DNA of 64,000 bases from Cercophora sp. LCS_1 (Eukaryota > Ascomycota > Sordariomycetes > Sordariales > Lasiosphaeriaceae), in NCBI GenBank assembly GCA_036250225.1, contig JAPZLL010000019.1, positions 620,001 to 684,000 of the forward strand, given 5' to 3'. The notes under the pieces were generated by a model. The model worked only from the letters and a program-made list of their open reading frames with translations. It was not told the origin of the DNA and did no database searches. The translations under genes and the position numbers were made by a program. Shown piece after piece: positions 11,501-23,028 of the stretch (the first letter of the stretch is position 1; each line of letters begins with the position of its first letter).

Positions 11501-12852
11501 CCCTCGATTGCGGAATATGGACTTCGGAAGGCAAACATGTTCGTGATGGTAGGATGAGATGGTAGGATGAGAGAGATGCTATGTTTCTCTTCACCGCTTT
11601 CAGACTTTTTAGCGGGAATAGGCAATTTGGACCGGAGCACCACAAAGGGCCAAAACTTGCCCGGAGCACAGCATGCAAGACGGGACGCTGAACGTAATGG
11701 CCAGAGTGCTTGCCTGTGGCACACCACCCAATGTCAATCGCTCACCTGTGACGCGGCACGCGTATTATCTGCTTTTTCATACGCGCTTCCTTCATTTTTG
11801 GTTTGGTTTCGCTGGACTTCGTGCTGTCGGGTGTCTTCGGTTGTCGTCTGCATCTCATCAGGCTCCAGGTCAAACGCCACAGTAATGGCCAGCGTATCCA
11901 CTGGCTTGGATGATACCCTCTTGATCTCCAAGCTCCATCCGTTTGATGATCAGGGTGGTGGTCTCGAGCTAAAACCTTTGGGCGCCATCCAGCATTGAGG
12001 GGCTCACGAGCGAGGGCGGAGGTAAGGGATGGGGTGAAAGCATTCATAGGCTGCGTGCTCAATGTGAAGGTGTGCAATCTATCTCCGTACCTAGATAGGC
12101 AGGGGAAGTACCCAAAAACACCGCGTGTCTCGCTCCTTCCCTCCACCATTGCAATATTACTTCGTGTGTGGGTACCGCATTACTCTATCCCGGCAAGCCT
12201 GGCAGCACCCCATACATGCCGCAATGTATCCTATCAACTCCGCTTCCCACTCTCGTCTTTTTTCCTCTTCTTCCTCCGCGAAGGGGATACCCGCGGCCTT
12301 CCCAGTCAGCCAAGAAAGTGTCTCAACGGTACCTACTTACGCAACAATTGGCGCAGGGTGTTTTGTTCACCCACACCCAGCTTGCGCAATCATGAGTGAA
12401 GTAGTATAGGCAGCGGTATTTAAAGAAACCGCCTGAAGCCATGATGAACCAGGTTTGCTATGGAATGGAATCGCGAGGAAGTGAGGCTTTCATGCGCAGC
12501 ACTGATGAGGAGATGGTAAAGTTAAAAAGGCAGGACTCATCCGCCCCTTGGCGGGTGATTGCCTCCACAGCATGCCCCCTAGTTTGGGTGCTTCGCGCTC
12601 ACTTCGTTGCACAAGCCTTTCGGTTGACGCTTCATGGCACCCATGGTAAAGCTGCTCTCATCCCCGGCTCTGCTCATCCGCACACACCCATCACGAAGCC
12701 TCTGTATTGGACGTGTGGTCGGGAGTAAAAACAACATGCTAAGCCTACCCCCTCTTGCTCGTAGCTGGTGCATCTCCATGCCTTCAGCCTTCAGCCTTCG
12801 GCAACAGACAGGCCTATCCTCGACTTCAAATACCCTGGCTTCACCCCTCACA

Positions 12853-12888
12853 GTCTCCCACACGGTCTCCCACACGGTCTCCCACATG
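12853..12888. repeat. 12-bp tandem repeat, three units
   Basis: GTCTCCCACACG occurs three times head to tail, the last copy with one change (CATG). It lies inside the gene-free stretch and has no evident function. Confidence 0.8.
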
Positions 12889-13423
12889 CTCAATCACAGT
12901 TGGTCCTCGACCAACCTCCCTGACTGGCTTTGCAACGAGGCAGCTGTCGAGACCGTTGCGCCTACCTAGTAGCAAGCCTCTAAAGTGGGGTAGGGCGCGT
13001 GGGAGTCCTCGTGGGCTGTTGGAGAAGCCGACAGTTAGAATCCCGTCAGTCTTTTCCCCTCCATGAGAGCTAGATGTGTTGAATTCTGAGTCCTGAGTAT
13101 TTGCCTGGCACTTGAGATTGACATTGAGGGAAAGGAATGGTAGGACGAAGAGTCAAGAGCGTTGGAGACGTGCTCCACATCACTCGACTATAAACCCCTC
13201 CCCCCCCTTCGGATCACATTTAGCCTTTTTTCTCCCAAGACGGCGCCATCTCCAAATAGCTGAATGTCTCATCGAGCTGTTCCCGAACAAGAAAAGCCAC
13301 GAGCATCTCTTGGGCTCGGTCAAGAGTCTGGCGTCCACCACAGAGGACACCGAGGTAAGATAGTTTGTATGCACACCAACAATCTCTCGGCCACCTCAAA
13401 TTTTTACCTCTTTTCTACAAACA

Positions 13424-13987
13424 TCAACCTCTACAAACGGCACCCAAATTTACAGCAACAAAGCCACCAGCCCGCCTCTCTTCGACAGGCCGACCAACTG
13501 CCGTCTCCCCAGCCATTGGTCTCGGCCCCTCCGTAGCCGGAGTCGCCCTTGACTCCTGAGATTTTTCTAAACCGCTAGAACCATCCTTCTTCGTCCCCGG
13601 TGCGTTCTTCTTCCTGGGTCTTGGGCCATCCGGCCTAATAACGTTTTGATAATGCATGCGGCAGCTGGTATGGGTGCGGCCCGGGAACTCCTTTGCGATT
13701 CTCCTCCATGAGAGATGGGAGGCAGAGCGGAGTTCGAGCAAGCGGGCGTTTTCCTCAGCCGTCCACCACTTGCCTTGCCGCGAATTTGGGGCTCTTTTGC
13801 GGTAACGTCTGGGAGGTTTGACGCTTCCTTGCTGCACTGGTGGCGATGAGGTTTCGGTGGGTGATGCAGCGTCACTAGGCTCCTTGCGAGTTGTGCTGGT
13901 GGTGTCTGGATTCTGCTGCATGGGTAGAGAGCGGTTGTCTGATGGGTCTGCTGGGGGACCCATGACAACGTCTAGGAACGACGGCAT
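13424..13987 (-). CDS. Small Myb/SANT-domain protein
   Basis: A single-exon frame of 187 residues. Residues ~75-125 form a SANT/Myb repeat: a Trp-rich first helix (GKWWTAEENARLLELR), a second helix with the conserved Trp (LSWRRIAKEFPGRT), and a recognition helix (SCRMHYQNVIRP). Such domains bind DNA or histone tails, so a transcriptional role is inferred. The segment before it is basic (PPRRYRKRAPNSRQ), and the segment after it is Lys/Arg-rich then disordered. The start is the ATG before PSFLDVVMGPP; the longer frame begins only with a GTG. The C-terminal end is uncertain because a donor-like GTAAAT lies near the last codons. Confidence 0.65.
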   Translation of the reverse strand: MPSFLDVVMGPPADPSDNRSLPMQQNPDTTSTTRKEPSDAASPTETSSPPVQQGSVKPPRRYRKRAPNSRQGKWWTAEENARLLELRSASHLSWRRIAKEFPGRTHTSCRMHYQNVIRPDGPRPRKKNAPGTKKDGSSGLEKSQESRATPATEGPRPMAGETAVGRPVEERRAGGFVAVNLGAVCRG

Positions 13988-14808
13988 CCTGAGGCTTGGG
14001 ACCACCCGAGCACTCGGGTGGGATTTACGGTGGCCTGGGATGATAGGAGAAAACTGAACGATGCAGCCCGCCGCGAGCTTGGAAAAGAACGGTCACGACG
14101 TGTCCGGTTTCGAGGCAACACTCAGCTTTATCTCAGCAGCCTTGTCATATCATCCTACCGCGAGGCAATTGTAGATGATGAACATCCTGTGGTGATTTCT
14201 TCCCTGTTCGTCTTTGCTTGCATACAATGGCCTCTGGGGCTTGTCGCAAACTAGTCGTTCTCCTCTAGACGCAAGCTGAGAGCGTGGAAATGTGACGACA
14301 CTGCAGGCAAACTCGAGCCAAAACAGTGACGCAACATATGATATCGCATCACGCCCGTCTCTTCTCGCTTTCTTTGGCCGTATTGGGGGCAACATCCGGG
14401 CAAGTGCGGTGTATTGCTAGGTCATGCAGGATGGCGTTCTCAAACATGGCTGTCGGGTTGGCGTGCGCCGTACGCCCCTGTTCTGTTTGATACATGTCCT
14501 GGCAAGACATTCGACCTCTGAGGAGAGCAGATGGCCACCACAATGATCATCAGAATGATCTCGTTGGTAAACTATTTCCCACGCCAGAACCACAGCAATC
14601 AGAGTGAGGTAAACATCGTTTTCTACCTACTCTACACCACCACAACAGCAGATTGCTCAACAAATCATTCTTTTGTGCAACCAAAAAAACACTTTTTATT
14701 ATCCACCCCACCAACAACAAAAAATCAACCTGCTAAATAACACAAACATGACATGACATGACTTCTCAAAATCATCAAAACATTTCGCTCATGCTTCTCG
14801 TCCATCCA
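13988..14808. other. Intergenic, upstream of the Myb gene and downstream of the ABC transporter
   Basis: No gene is seen. The right-hand part (14,640-14,800) is A/C-rich on the + strand and is probably the 3' UTR of the transporter gene, which ends at 14809 on the minus strand. The left part should hold the promoter and 5' UTR of the Myb gene. Confidence 0.5.
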
Positions 14809-17800
14809 TTACTTTTCCTCCTCCCCAAAAACAATACCCCTCAACTTATCCTTCTCCCCACTCTCCTCACACATGCCCCTGAAAATTCCATTCTCCTCCC
14901 ACAACTCCTTGGGCGTGCCGAACTCAGCCACCTGGCCGTCGCTGAGGACCAAGATGCGGTCAAAATCAGCAATGGTGCTCAAACGATGGGCGATAACGAT
15001 GAGCGTGGAGTCGGTAAACTCCTCGCGGATACTACGCTGGATGAGTCCGTCTGTGTGCATGTCTACGGCGGAGGTGGCTTCGTCCAGCACCATGACGCGG
15101 GGACGGCTGACGATGGCTCTTGCTAAGCAGAGAAGCTGACGTTGACCCTGGGAAAGGTTGAGCCCCCCTTCTGAGATGGCTGAGTCGAGGTTGTTGAAGA
15201 TGTTGGTGTTCTTGATGTTGAGCGTTGCGGCCGGTGATGTCTCGCCTGTCGGTGTTGCGGAGCCTGACCCCTGGGCTGAGTCGGTGAGGAGATGCACACG
15301 GTCGAGTGAGTCCCGGAGCTCGGCATCAGTGTGGTGATCAAAAGGATCGAGGTTGCTTCTGATGGTGCCGGAGAAGAGGACAGGGTCCTGTGAGAGTCTG
15401 TTAGCATCTCGAAGCATCTCAGGGGTAGTTATCCAGGTGTTTTAAGTAAACAGCATGTGATCCAACGGCTCCCCAGAGTGACACGCGGTAAAAAAGAGAT
15501 CCCAAAATCGAAGAGACAAAAAGAGAAGTGACCGCCTGTCCGTCAGCTGGGTCTGGCCGGGGATTGAACCCGGGACCTCTCGCAAATACTGCTGTAGGGT
15601 GAACCCTAAGCGAGAATCATACCACTAGACCACCAGACCTAGAAAGAGAACAGGCTGTGCATCGGGTCTGGCCGGGGATTGAACCCGGGACCTCTCGCAG
15701 AATTGCTAGGGTGAGCCCTAAGCGAGAATCATACCTCTAGACCACCAGACCTTGTAGTGTGTTGAGGATGGGGAGCGCAGATTCTGCTTTGTAATTGTGG
15801 AAGATTGGGAATGGGGACGGGAAGGGGTGAGTCATTCCGGTAAATGGTGGTTGTGGGTTGGTTGAGTGGGGATGAACAGTGGAGTCAGAGGAAGCGGTTC
15901 TCACCTGTGGGATGATTGCGAGTCGCGACCGGAGATCATGCAGCTTGATCTTTGAAATGTCGAGTCCGTCGATGTGAATGCTGCCAGACCGAGCCTCCAG
16001 AAATCGGAACAGCGCAAGTGTCAGGGACGACTTGCCGGCGCCGGTGCGGCCGACAACTCCGACTCGTTCGTTGCGGTCAATGCGGAAGCTCACGCCCTTT
16101 AGGACCGGGGGAAGATCGGGGGCATAGCTGACAACTAGGTCGTCGACTTCAATGCGACCTTCGGTGGGCCAAGCGGCAGGAGGCGCCTTGCCGTCAAGGG
16201 GCTCTGTGGGGAGTTCCGTGTACTGTCCCGAGTTAATCTTGTTCATTTTCCCCGGATGGGTGACTTACCTCGATGATGCGCTCCGCAGCGTTCATGTTGA
16301 GTTCAATGTTGGCATACAGGCGAATTGTCCACATGACCGTGCTAGAGAACTCCAGGGCAAAGACCAGCGCAAATCCAGCCAGAGCCGAGTCGATTCCAGG
16401 GGTGACGAGAACCAGAATCGAGACAAAGATGGCAAAGAAGGATCCAACCACGGACATCCTCCAGCCCATCCATCGGTTGAAGAGCCACAGGTGCCAGACC
16501 ATCATCGAATAGTTGTCGAGCTTCCGGTACATGCGATCAATGTAGACCTCTGCCTTGTTGAAGCCACGGATGGTCGCGACGCCGGCAAGAGCCGAGCCAA
16601 ACTGCTCAAACACGGGTGACTTGGCAGTGCTCTCCAATCTCTTCACAGGCCGGGCGCCATGGAGGTAGGCCAGGGCGTAGTAAAGAGAGATTACCAATAG
16701 TATGCCCGCGAGGACCACTGTCCATGGGGAAACGATGAGACCCGCGACGATGACGGCAATAAGCCCGAGGAATGAACCGGCGCCGAAGCTGAGAGAGTTG
16801 GCAAGCTGCGAGTCAATGATGTGGAAATCGGCCGTATACCGGTTTAGGATGCGACCAACAGGAACTGTGTCAAGCCATCGAATAGGTGCTCGCAGGACAG
16901 TAAAGTTTAGCTTGGCAAAGAGTACCCGGCTTGCCCGAATCGAACCGATGTAGACGTAGAGGTATTTGAGGGTGCCGATTGCCGACGAAACGACAGCAAG
17001 TGCCACGTATACCCCGAGGTAGTACATGAGGTGATCGTCAACCTGAATCCTTGGAGACGCCATGGTATGGATGGACGTTTGCTGCATGCTGGTGGTATAG
17101 GAAAGACCGTGGTCCCTTGTACCGTTGAAGATATGCGCTCGCAGAGCCTCGTCATTCTCATAGCTGCCAGTCCAGATACGAAGCCACCAGGACCTGCCAA
17201 GCGCAAACCCTTGGGTGACTGTAAAGATCAAGACGGCAAACGACCAATAGACCCAGCCTCCGCTGTCCTTCAAGTACGTCAAGTAGACCGCCTTGCGGAC
17301 CGCACCCTGTTCACGGCTTTCCTCTTCGACAAACTTTCGCGCTTTTGACTTGGACACAACCTTCTTCAGAGTGTTGCCATTGGCGGTGTCATCTCCTTGG
17401 TCGCTGTTCGTATCCGAGTTGACTGCAGTGTTGGCCTCGTCGGCCTCGATCTCTTCTTGCGACTGTTCGTGGCTCTTGATACGTTCCAAGGCACCCTCTT
17501 CGCGAAGTTCCGAGAGAAGACCGGCGTTGAGGACACCCCCTTCGCCGAGCTCAACGAGATATTTGGTCTTGGGCTCACAGAGTGCCACGTGGTGGGTGAC
17601 CAAGATCCTAGTTCTGCCGCTTGCTAGATCGCCGTTCAGGCACTTCTCAAAGATGTGGCGGCCAACATGGGCATCGACGGCGCTAAAGATATCGTCCAAT
17701 ACAAGAATACCGGCGCGGGAGTAGATTGCCCGGGCAAGAGTCACTCGCCACTTTTGACCGCCGCTGAGATTGATGCCATTCGCTCCAATCTCTGTGTTTT

Positions 17801-20192
17801 CGCCGTCAGAAAGCATCTCGAGATCCTTGGTTAGGGCGCAGACGTCAATCGTCTTGTTGTACCGTTCCTCATCAAAGGGTAAACCAAACGTGATATTGTC
17901 CTTGATGCTCGCGTTCTCGATCCAGGGAATCTGCGCTACATATGCGATCGCTTTGGGGATGATCCAGTTGTCCTTGTTGGCCTTGTCGTCGTGGCGTTCG
18001 GACAGTGAGGGGGCTCTGGGAACATACAGAGCACCGTCCAGGACGTCGACCTCTCCCAGAATTGCCGCCAACATTAGACTTTTTCCTGTGCCAGTCTTGC
18101 CTGAGATTACCGAGAGCTCTCCCTTGGGAAACGTAGCGTTGACGTTGCGAAGCACAAACCTGTCCTCCTCGGCAACGCCTTCGTCGGCCGGCCAGGCAAT
18201 CGATGCGTTATCAAAAGCAACTTCCTCGGCATCTTTCGACACGACCGCGACTTCAGGTGAGTTGAGGTACTTCTCAATGCGGTTCAGAGATACCCAACAA
18301 TCCAGTACGTCGGTGGTGAGTTCTGGAATCACGGACAGGGTGACTTCGAGGGCTTTGAAGACGCCAAGACTGACGAATGCTACCGAGGGAGTGAGCGATC
18401 CATTGAGCCACGAGTAGACTGCGAGCGAGATGGCCGACAGCAGGATGGGGCTGGTGACCCAACATCCGATCAACATGGTGTCACGGCGATAGACGTCCCA
18501 GACTGCAGCCAGTTCACGCTCACGGACGCTGCTGATCTTCTTCTCCCATTCGGGCTCGAGGGCCGAGAACTTGATTTGTCTCATGCCCTGGAGCGCTTCT
18601 GTGACAACCTCAAGCTTCTCGTCGCGGACTTTCATCAGGCGGTCCTGGGCGGCCGAATACAGCTTGGAAAAGTGAACGTTGATAGGCATGATGGCGAGCA
18701 TGGCCGAGAAGCCGGCGAGGAGCGCCTTCCAGCCCAGAAGGCTGGTCAGGAAAGACAGTGACACAATGAGCTTGAAAAGACTACCCGGGAACAAGTTTTG
18801 ATAGGCACAAAAGTCGCCAACTCTCTTGCCGTCGACTCCAATCAAGTTCACGGTGCCTTGCTTGCTCTTCTTCAGCTTCTCCTCGTCATCCTCTTCCTCG
18901 GCTGGTTTTGCGGGCGTGGTCGAGTCTCCAGCGGGTGCGCCGTTTGCCGGTTCAGCGGATCCCTCGGCCTGGGGCTTCTTTTCGGTCTTATCAGCGCCCT
19001 TAATGTCTTTTCTGCGCATTGCCTTCTCGAAGATGAGTGCCGAAAGCTGGGCGCGAACAGGAATTGTGAGCTCTGCCCACGAGAGCCAGAAGATGTAGGA
19101 CTCGACCCAGGACTGCGCGATGATGGCAACAAAGAGCCAGAGAACCCAAATCCACACATCCAGTCCGTTCCGGCTGCCAGATTCGCGAGTTTCCAGAATC
19201 CTTAGCAGTTGCAGAATGACCCATTGAGGAGCAAAGTTCAGGACCGATGTGCAGAGGGTTAGCGCCCATTGAAGAGCAAATGCACCCCTGTGAGCCAATA
19301 TGACAGAGACCCAGAGCCTGTGTTTTGAAGCTTGGCGCTTCCAATCGGCGGATACCTCTGAGGCACGGGTGTAATGATCGGGGCGGTGGAGGTCAGCCAC
19401 ATCCAGGTTCTTCTTCTTTCTTGCGAGGTCCAGGAGTTCCGAGGGCCAAGCAAAGTTGAAGCGAGTGAAAGCCGACGCTGTATACATTCTATCGACCAGC
19501 TCGCCATCTTGGTAAACATCTGGTCTCCGTGGCAGCGTCAAACCAGCCATCGCTTGGCATACTGACAGAACAAGCTCCGCGACCCAAAGAGCTGCCACTT
19601 TCAGGTCCCCATCCAGGAGATCTTCGCTGATTTGAGTGATCTGGGTGAGAATCATGCCACCTAGGACAAGAGACGAAAAGAAGGTGTAGATGCCGAGGTC
19701 ATACGCCTGCACTGAGTTCCTGCTCGATGAGATAGCAACCGCCTGAAAGAGCAACACACCCTGAGGTAGGTCAGCACATCAACGCAAACGAGGCAGCTTG
19801 GGATTGTTGCTCACCCATGATGCAGCAATGAGAATTAGAGCTTCCAACGAAATTGATGGGTCATGACGACTCAACAATACGATGAGGATGGAAACTGGAA
19901 GGCCATGGGCGGCGAGAAAGAGGAGTGCAGCTTTTGGGAGCTTGGCCGAAAAGGCTTTCATCGACTCGGGCGTCGCCGTGCCATCGGCATCCGAGTAGAT
20001 ATCTTGCCTCGCATCTCGTTTGCCCAGGCGTGTGACAACAGCAGACACGGCGGGGAGCGAGCAAAGTCCGATTATCGCAACACCCGTCACGAACAATGCC
20101 AGCAGAGCATCATTCCCGAACATTGTCCAGCGTTGGTGGACCTCGTTGGGCCGTTGGATGTTTGCCTGATGGGTGTGAATGGCGAAGGACAA
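14809..20192 (-). CDS. ABCC-type full-length ABC transporter (Ybt1/bile-acid-permease-like)
   Basis: Four exons: 20192-19815, 19760-16269, 16222-15905 and 15387-14809; 1588 residues. Layout is TMD0-TMD1-NBD1-TMD2-NBD2. The first ~230 residues hold about five membrane segments, as in MRP proteins. NBD1 has Walker A GKTGTGKS (~675), signature LSGGQKWRV and Walker B ILVLDDIFSAVD. NBD2 has GRTGAGKSS (~1350), LSQGQRQL and VMVLDEATSAVD. NBD1 has Asp where the catalytic Glu would be (LDDIF), and NBD2 keeps the Glu (LDEAT), the usual ABCC asymmetry. Family members export conjugates, often into the vacuole; the substrate here is unknown. The first methionine could also be at 20123. The last intron is 517 nt, ten times the usual size, and houses two tRNA genes on the same strand. 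Confidence 0.92.
15550..15639 (-). tRNA. tRNA-Pro(AGG), intron-containing
   Basis: The acceptor stem pairs perfectly (GGTCTGG with CCAGACC), the T arm contains GGTTCAATCC, and the anticodon arm CTCGC-TTAGGGT-GCGAG gives anticodon AGG, decoding CCU (and CCC/CCA with inosine). A 19-nt intron sits one base 3' of the anticodon, the canonical position. The gene lies inside the last intron of the ABC transporter gene, same strand. Confidence 0.93.
15665..15751 (-). tRNA. tRNA-Pro(AGG), second copy, intron-containing
   Basis: The mature part is nearly identical to the copy 25 bp away; the D arm differs by one base (CTAGAGG versus CTAGTGG). Its intron is 16 nt instead of 19 and differs in sequence, at the same position after the anticodon. 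It too lies inside the 517-nt transporter intron. The pair looks like a local tandem duplication whose introns have since diverged. Confidence 0.93.
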
Positions 20193-23028
20193 TTGTTGAC
20201 GGGAGTCCGTCGTTCACGGGTTGGGATCCTTGTCGGCCTCCCACGTTTCCGGCTCGGATCGCGGAGCACGAGGCGCTTGATATGCTACTAAGCGCCTGTC
20301 TCGAACCGGCGTGGTGTTTTGTATATCGCCGGTCCTCGCAAGGGACCGGTATGGGCAGACTCCAACGTGGTATCAAGGATTGGCAGCAAATTCTACCGGG
20401 GAGAGCCGCGCAGATAAGCAGTAATAAGTAGAAAATTTGTAGTTGCGACCATAACTGACGAGGAAGGTGAGAGTTTCGCCTTACCCACTTTTACCGCCCC
20501 TGCAAGCCTGGTAGGTGAGCGGAGGGGTTGGGGGACCCAGCACTCCGTCTTCAATCCCATCCAGGGTCCTCATCATCCCACGCAATCTGGGATACCAACT
20601 GCTGCCGCCGTTGCATGCTGTGTCGGCGTCGTGGGTTGACTCACGCCGTAAAGCACTGTAAAAGGCACATCCACAATGCACTTGGACAGCGGCATTGGCG
20701 AATGGGAGCGGGCTAATTCAGAGAAGTGTGATCCGATTTGCTGCTTGTTCGGCTGTGCGTTCGCAGGCGGTCAGAGGATCGTTGCCCGCCTGCAGGTTGA
20801 CGGCGTGGCCCACCTTGATGGGCGATGGAAGCTTGACGCCCACTCGGAGTCAAGTGTCACCGCCGAGTCGGCAGACGTGCGGAGAGGGCCATGTCGTGCA
20901 TACCGTTGTTCGTGAATCACAGGCTCCCATCTGGACGAAATTCGGTTGCTTGCAGCCTGGCTTTGGCAAGGACCAAGATCGTTGTTGTCGGCTTCGGGTG
21001 GAATTGAAGCGGCGGGCACCCCACCCGACCCAAACACATGCGGTGCCGAAGCGGTGTGTTAGCGGCGTGCTAGCGGCAGCAGCCGACACAGCGGAACCGG
21101 AACGGAAGGGGCACCCGCCCTGTGCCCCATGCCCAGCACCCCAACGTTTGCACGGGGGACATTGCGGGGGACTTGGCTGCTTCAGCCTTAGCATGTCAGG
21201 GCCTTGGGAGCCTGAGTCCAGGTCAACACCTCTGCCTTCTGGCCATGTCAATATCTTCACGACAATAGCCTGATTTTCCCCTCGCTAGCCACTCAGTAAG
21301 ATTGCCTACAGACGCTAGCTGCTCGCTTGCATCGATTCGTCAGTGGGTATTCACGGGATGACAGCTCGCCACGGCGCAACCATCACCTTCTCTATTCAGA
21401 AGCTGTGTTAGCCTCATTCGTCAGGCCGGACGGCGATGCTGTCATTGGTGTGTGTGTGTAAGTGATAAGCTCGGAGGGTTTTCGTTGATCTGCCCGCCGA
21501 CCACTATAAAGTTGACCGGCGAAGCGGCAGGATTGCGAAGCAACCTTACATCGTTGAGTCAGAGGTTTGTCTCCCGCAACTGCGGGGAATGGTCGCAAGC
21601 ATGAGTCCGAGATGGCTGTGCAGCCGTCAAAGGGGGTCATTGGTAACCCTAGAGTCATCGATATCGCCTATGCCGATGCCTTGGGAAAATAGCAACGATA
21701 ACCGGAATGAGGTCTAGCAGATCTCGTGAGGGAACAAAGGGACGCGTCAGAAAACCCCAAGAATATTCATTTGATCCTGAAGAGGGGTAGATCTAAATCT
21801 TATGGGTAAGTAGGCATGTGTGCCAATGTTCAAATGCCTCGACTGAAGGTGTTGGTGTTTCTGTCATGCTTGTGTGATTGAAGTTGTCCATCTGCCTCTA
21901 GACCACTGAAGCGGTATCAACTGAGTCTAGTGTGCCGCTCTCTTCTTACCCGCCACCTAGCAAAGCTCGTGGCGGGCGAACAAACGATAGCTGCTTGTTA
22001 GGTAATAGTTGCTAGGTGGTGTGCTGCATTGCTGCAGCAGAGGTCAGCTGTCGAGTCGAGTTTTCCTTTTGCTTTTTTCCTCGCTGCGCAAAGTTCCGAT
22101 CGGAGCTTATTGCGCTGTGGACAGCGGTGTTTGGAACATGGAATGCCTGGGGAAAAGCAGTCATCTGGCGCATTTTTGCATCTTTGAGACGGACCCGGTC
22201 AAAGCCTGTCTGATGAGCATTGACATTGGCCTCAGAATGCGTCAGCCAGTCTGGAGCGGAGATGGGTCCGTAGCGCGATCAGGTTATCGGTCAGCAACCG
22301 TTGAGCAGACAACAAAGACGTCTAGAACCTCGTTGGTAGGCAAATCTGAGGCTCATGATACGCGTCGTGCTTTGTTGTCAATCAGATCTTTAGCATCTGG
22401 CAAGTCACGTCACGGTTTTGAATTGTTGGAAGGCTCTCTCGCTTGACCTCGCGATCAACGGGAGCAAGGAGGGGCAGCAAGGGTCGGGGAAACATTGGGT
22501 CCCCGTGATTGGTCCAGGACGCCAAAACGCGACCGCTGGCATCAGCTCCAAACCTCCAACGGATTTCGTCAACCACGACACCGCAGGTGCCACTCAACAA
22601 GATTCCTGGGTGAAGTGTTTCATCTCGTTCAACGGTCGTAACCCAGACCTCGTTTCCCCCACCAACTTCCATCTGTTTCTGTCCCAATCAAAAGTGGCGT
22701 TGCTTTGATGTGCAGCAGGATACCAAGGCACGATTCCTTTGACAAAGTAACCAAGAGATTCTACGACGATCAAGCTTGCAAGCCCCTCCCCTGTGCTCCA
22801 TCCACTTTAAAGCAAGCATTCCTTTCCGACCTTGTTCAACGTCAATTGACCAATCTCTGCGATTTTTCTCCACTTACCCGACTCTGAGGTCGCTCATTCG
22901 CAGCATCGACCAGCTGACACCCTCTCCACGACGTCGAGACTGCCTCAGATCTGCGCACTCTTGATCGAGACAGGAGTCGACAACCAACGCCTTCAATGAT
23001 CGCGATCTCGCGCCCGAACTAGGTCACG
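20193..23028. other. Intergenic 2.8 kb between divergent genes
   Basis: No convincing gene. The left part should contain the ABC transporter promoter and the right part the CAC2 promoter and 5' UTR. A perfect 11-bp inverted repeat (CCACCTAGCAA at 21953-21963, TTGCTAGGTGG at 22009-22019) bounds a 67-bp segment that itself holds a CCCGCCAC/GTGGCGGG palindrome. Longer open frames around 20.7-21.3 kb are Cys/Pro/Arg-rich and look like chance. Confidence 0.5.

Larger units (their letters stand above)
7343..13423. other. Gene-free 6-kb stretch
   Basis: No frame here gives recognisable protein sequence on either strand. The longest open frames have mixed, Cys/Trp/Pro/Arg-rich compositions typical of chance frames. 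Contents that can be named are a tRNA-like locus with a T16 tract (8261-8542), a telomere-like decamer (10628-10637), a doubled 11-mer around 10335-10355 (CCGGCGTACGG twice), a GGNATCGGC-like short-period patch around 11065-11165, and a 12-bp tandem repeat at 12853-12888. It may be an eroded repeat-rich region, but no terminal repeats or transposase remnants were seen. Confidence 0.5.

Noticed and set aside
15388..15904. Idea that the transporter is split into two genes by the tRNA pair
   Set aside because: Donor, acceptor and CTAAC branch are present and the flanking exons join precisely at the conserved Q-loop, so a single spliced gene is far more likely.
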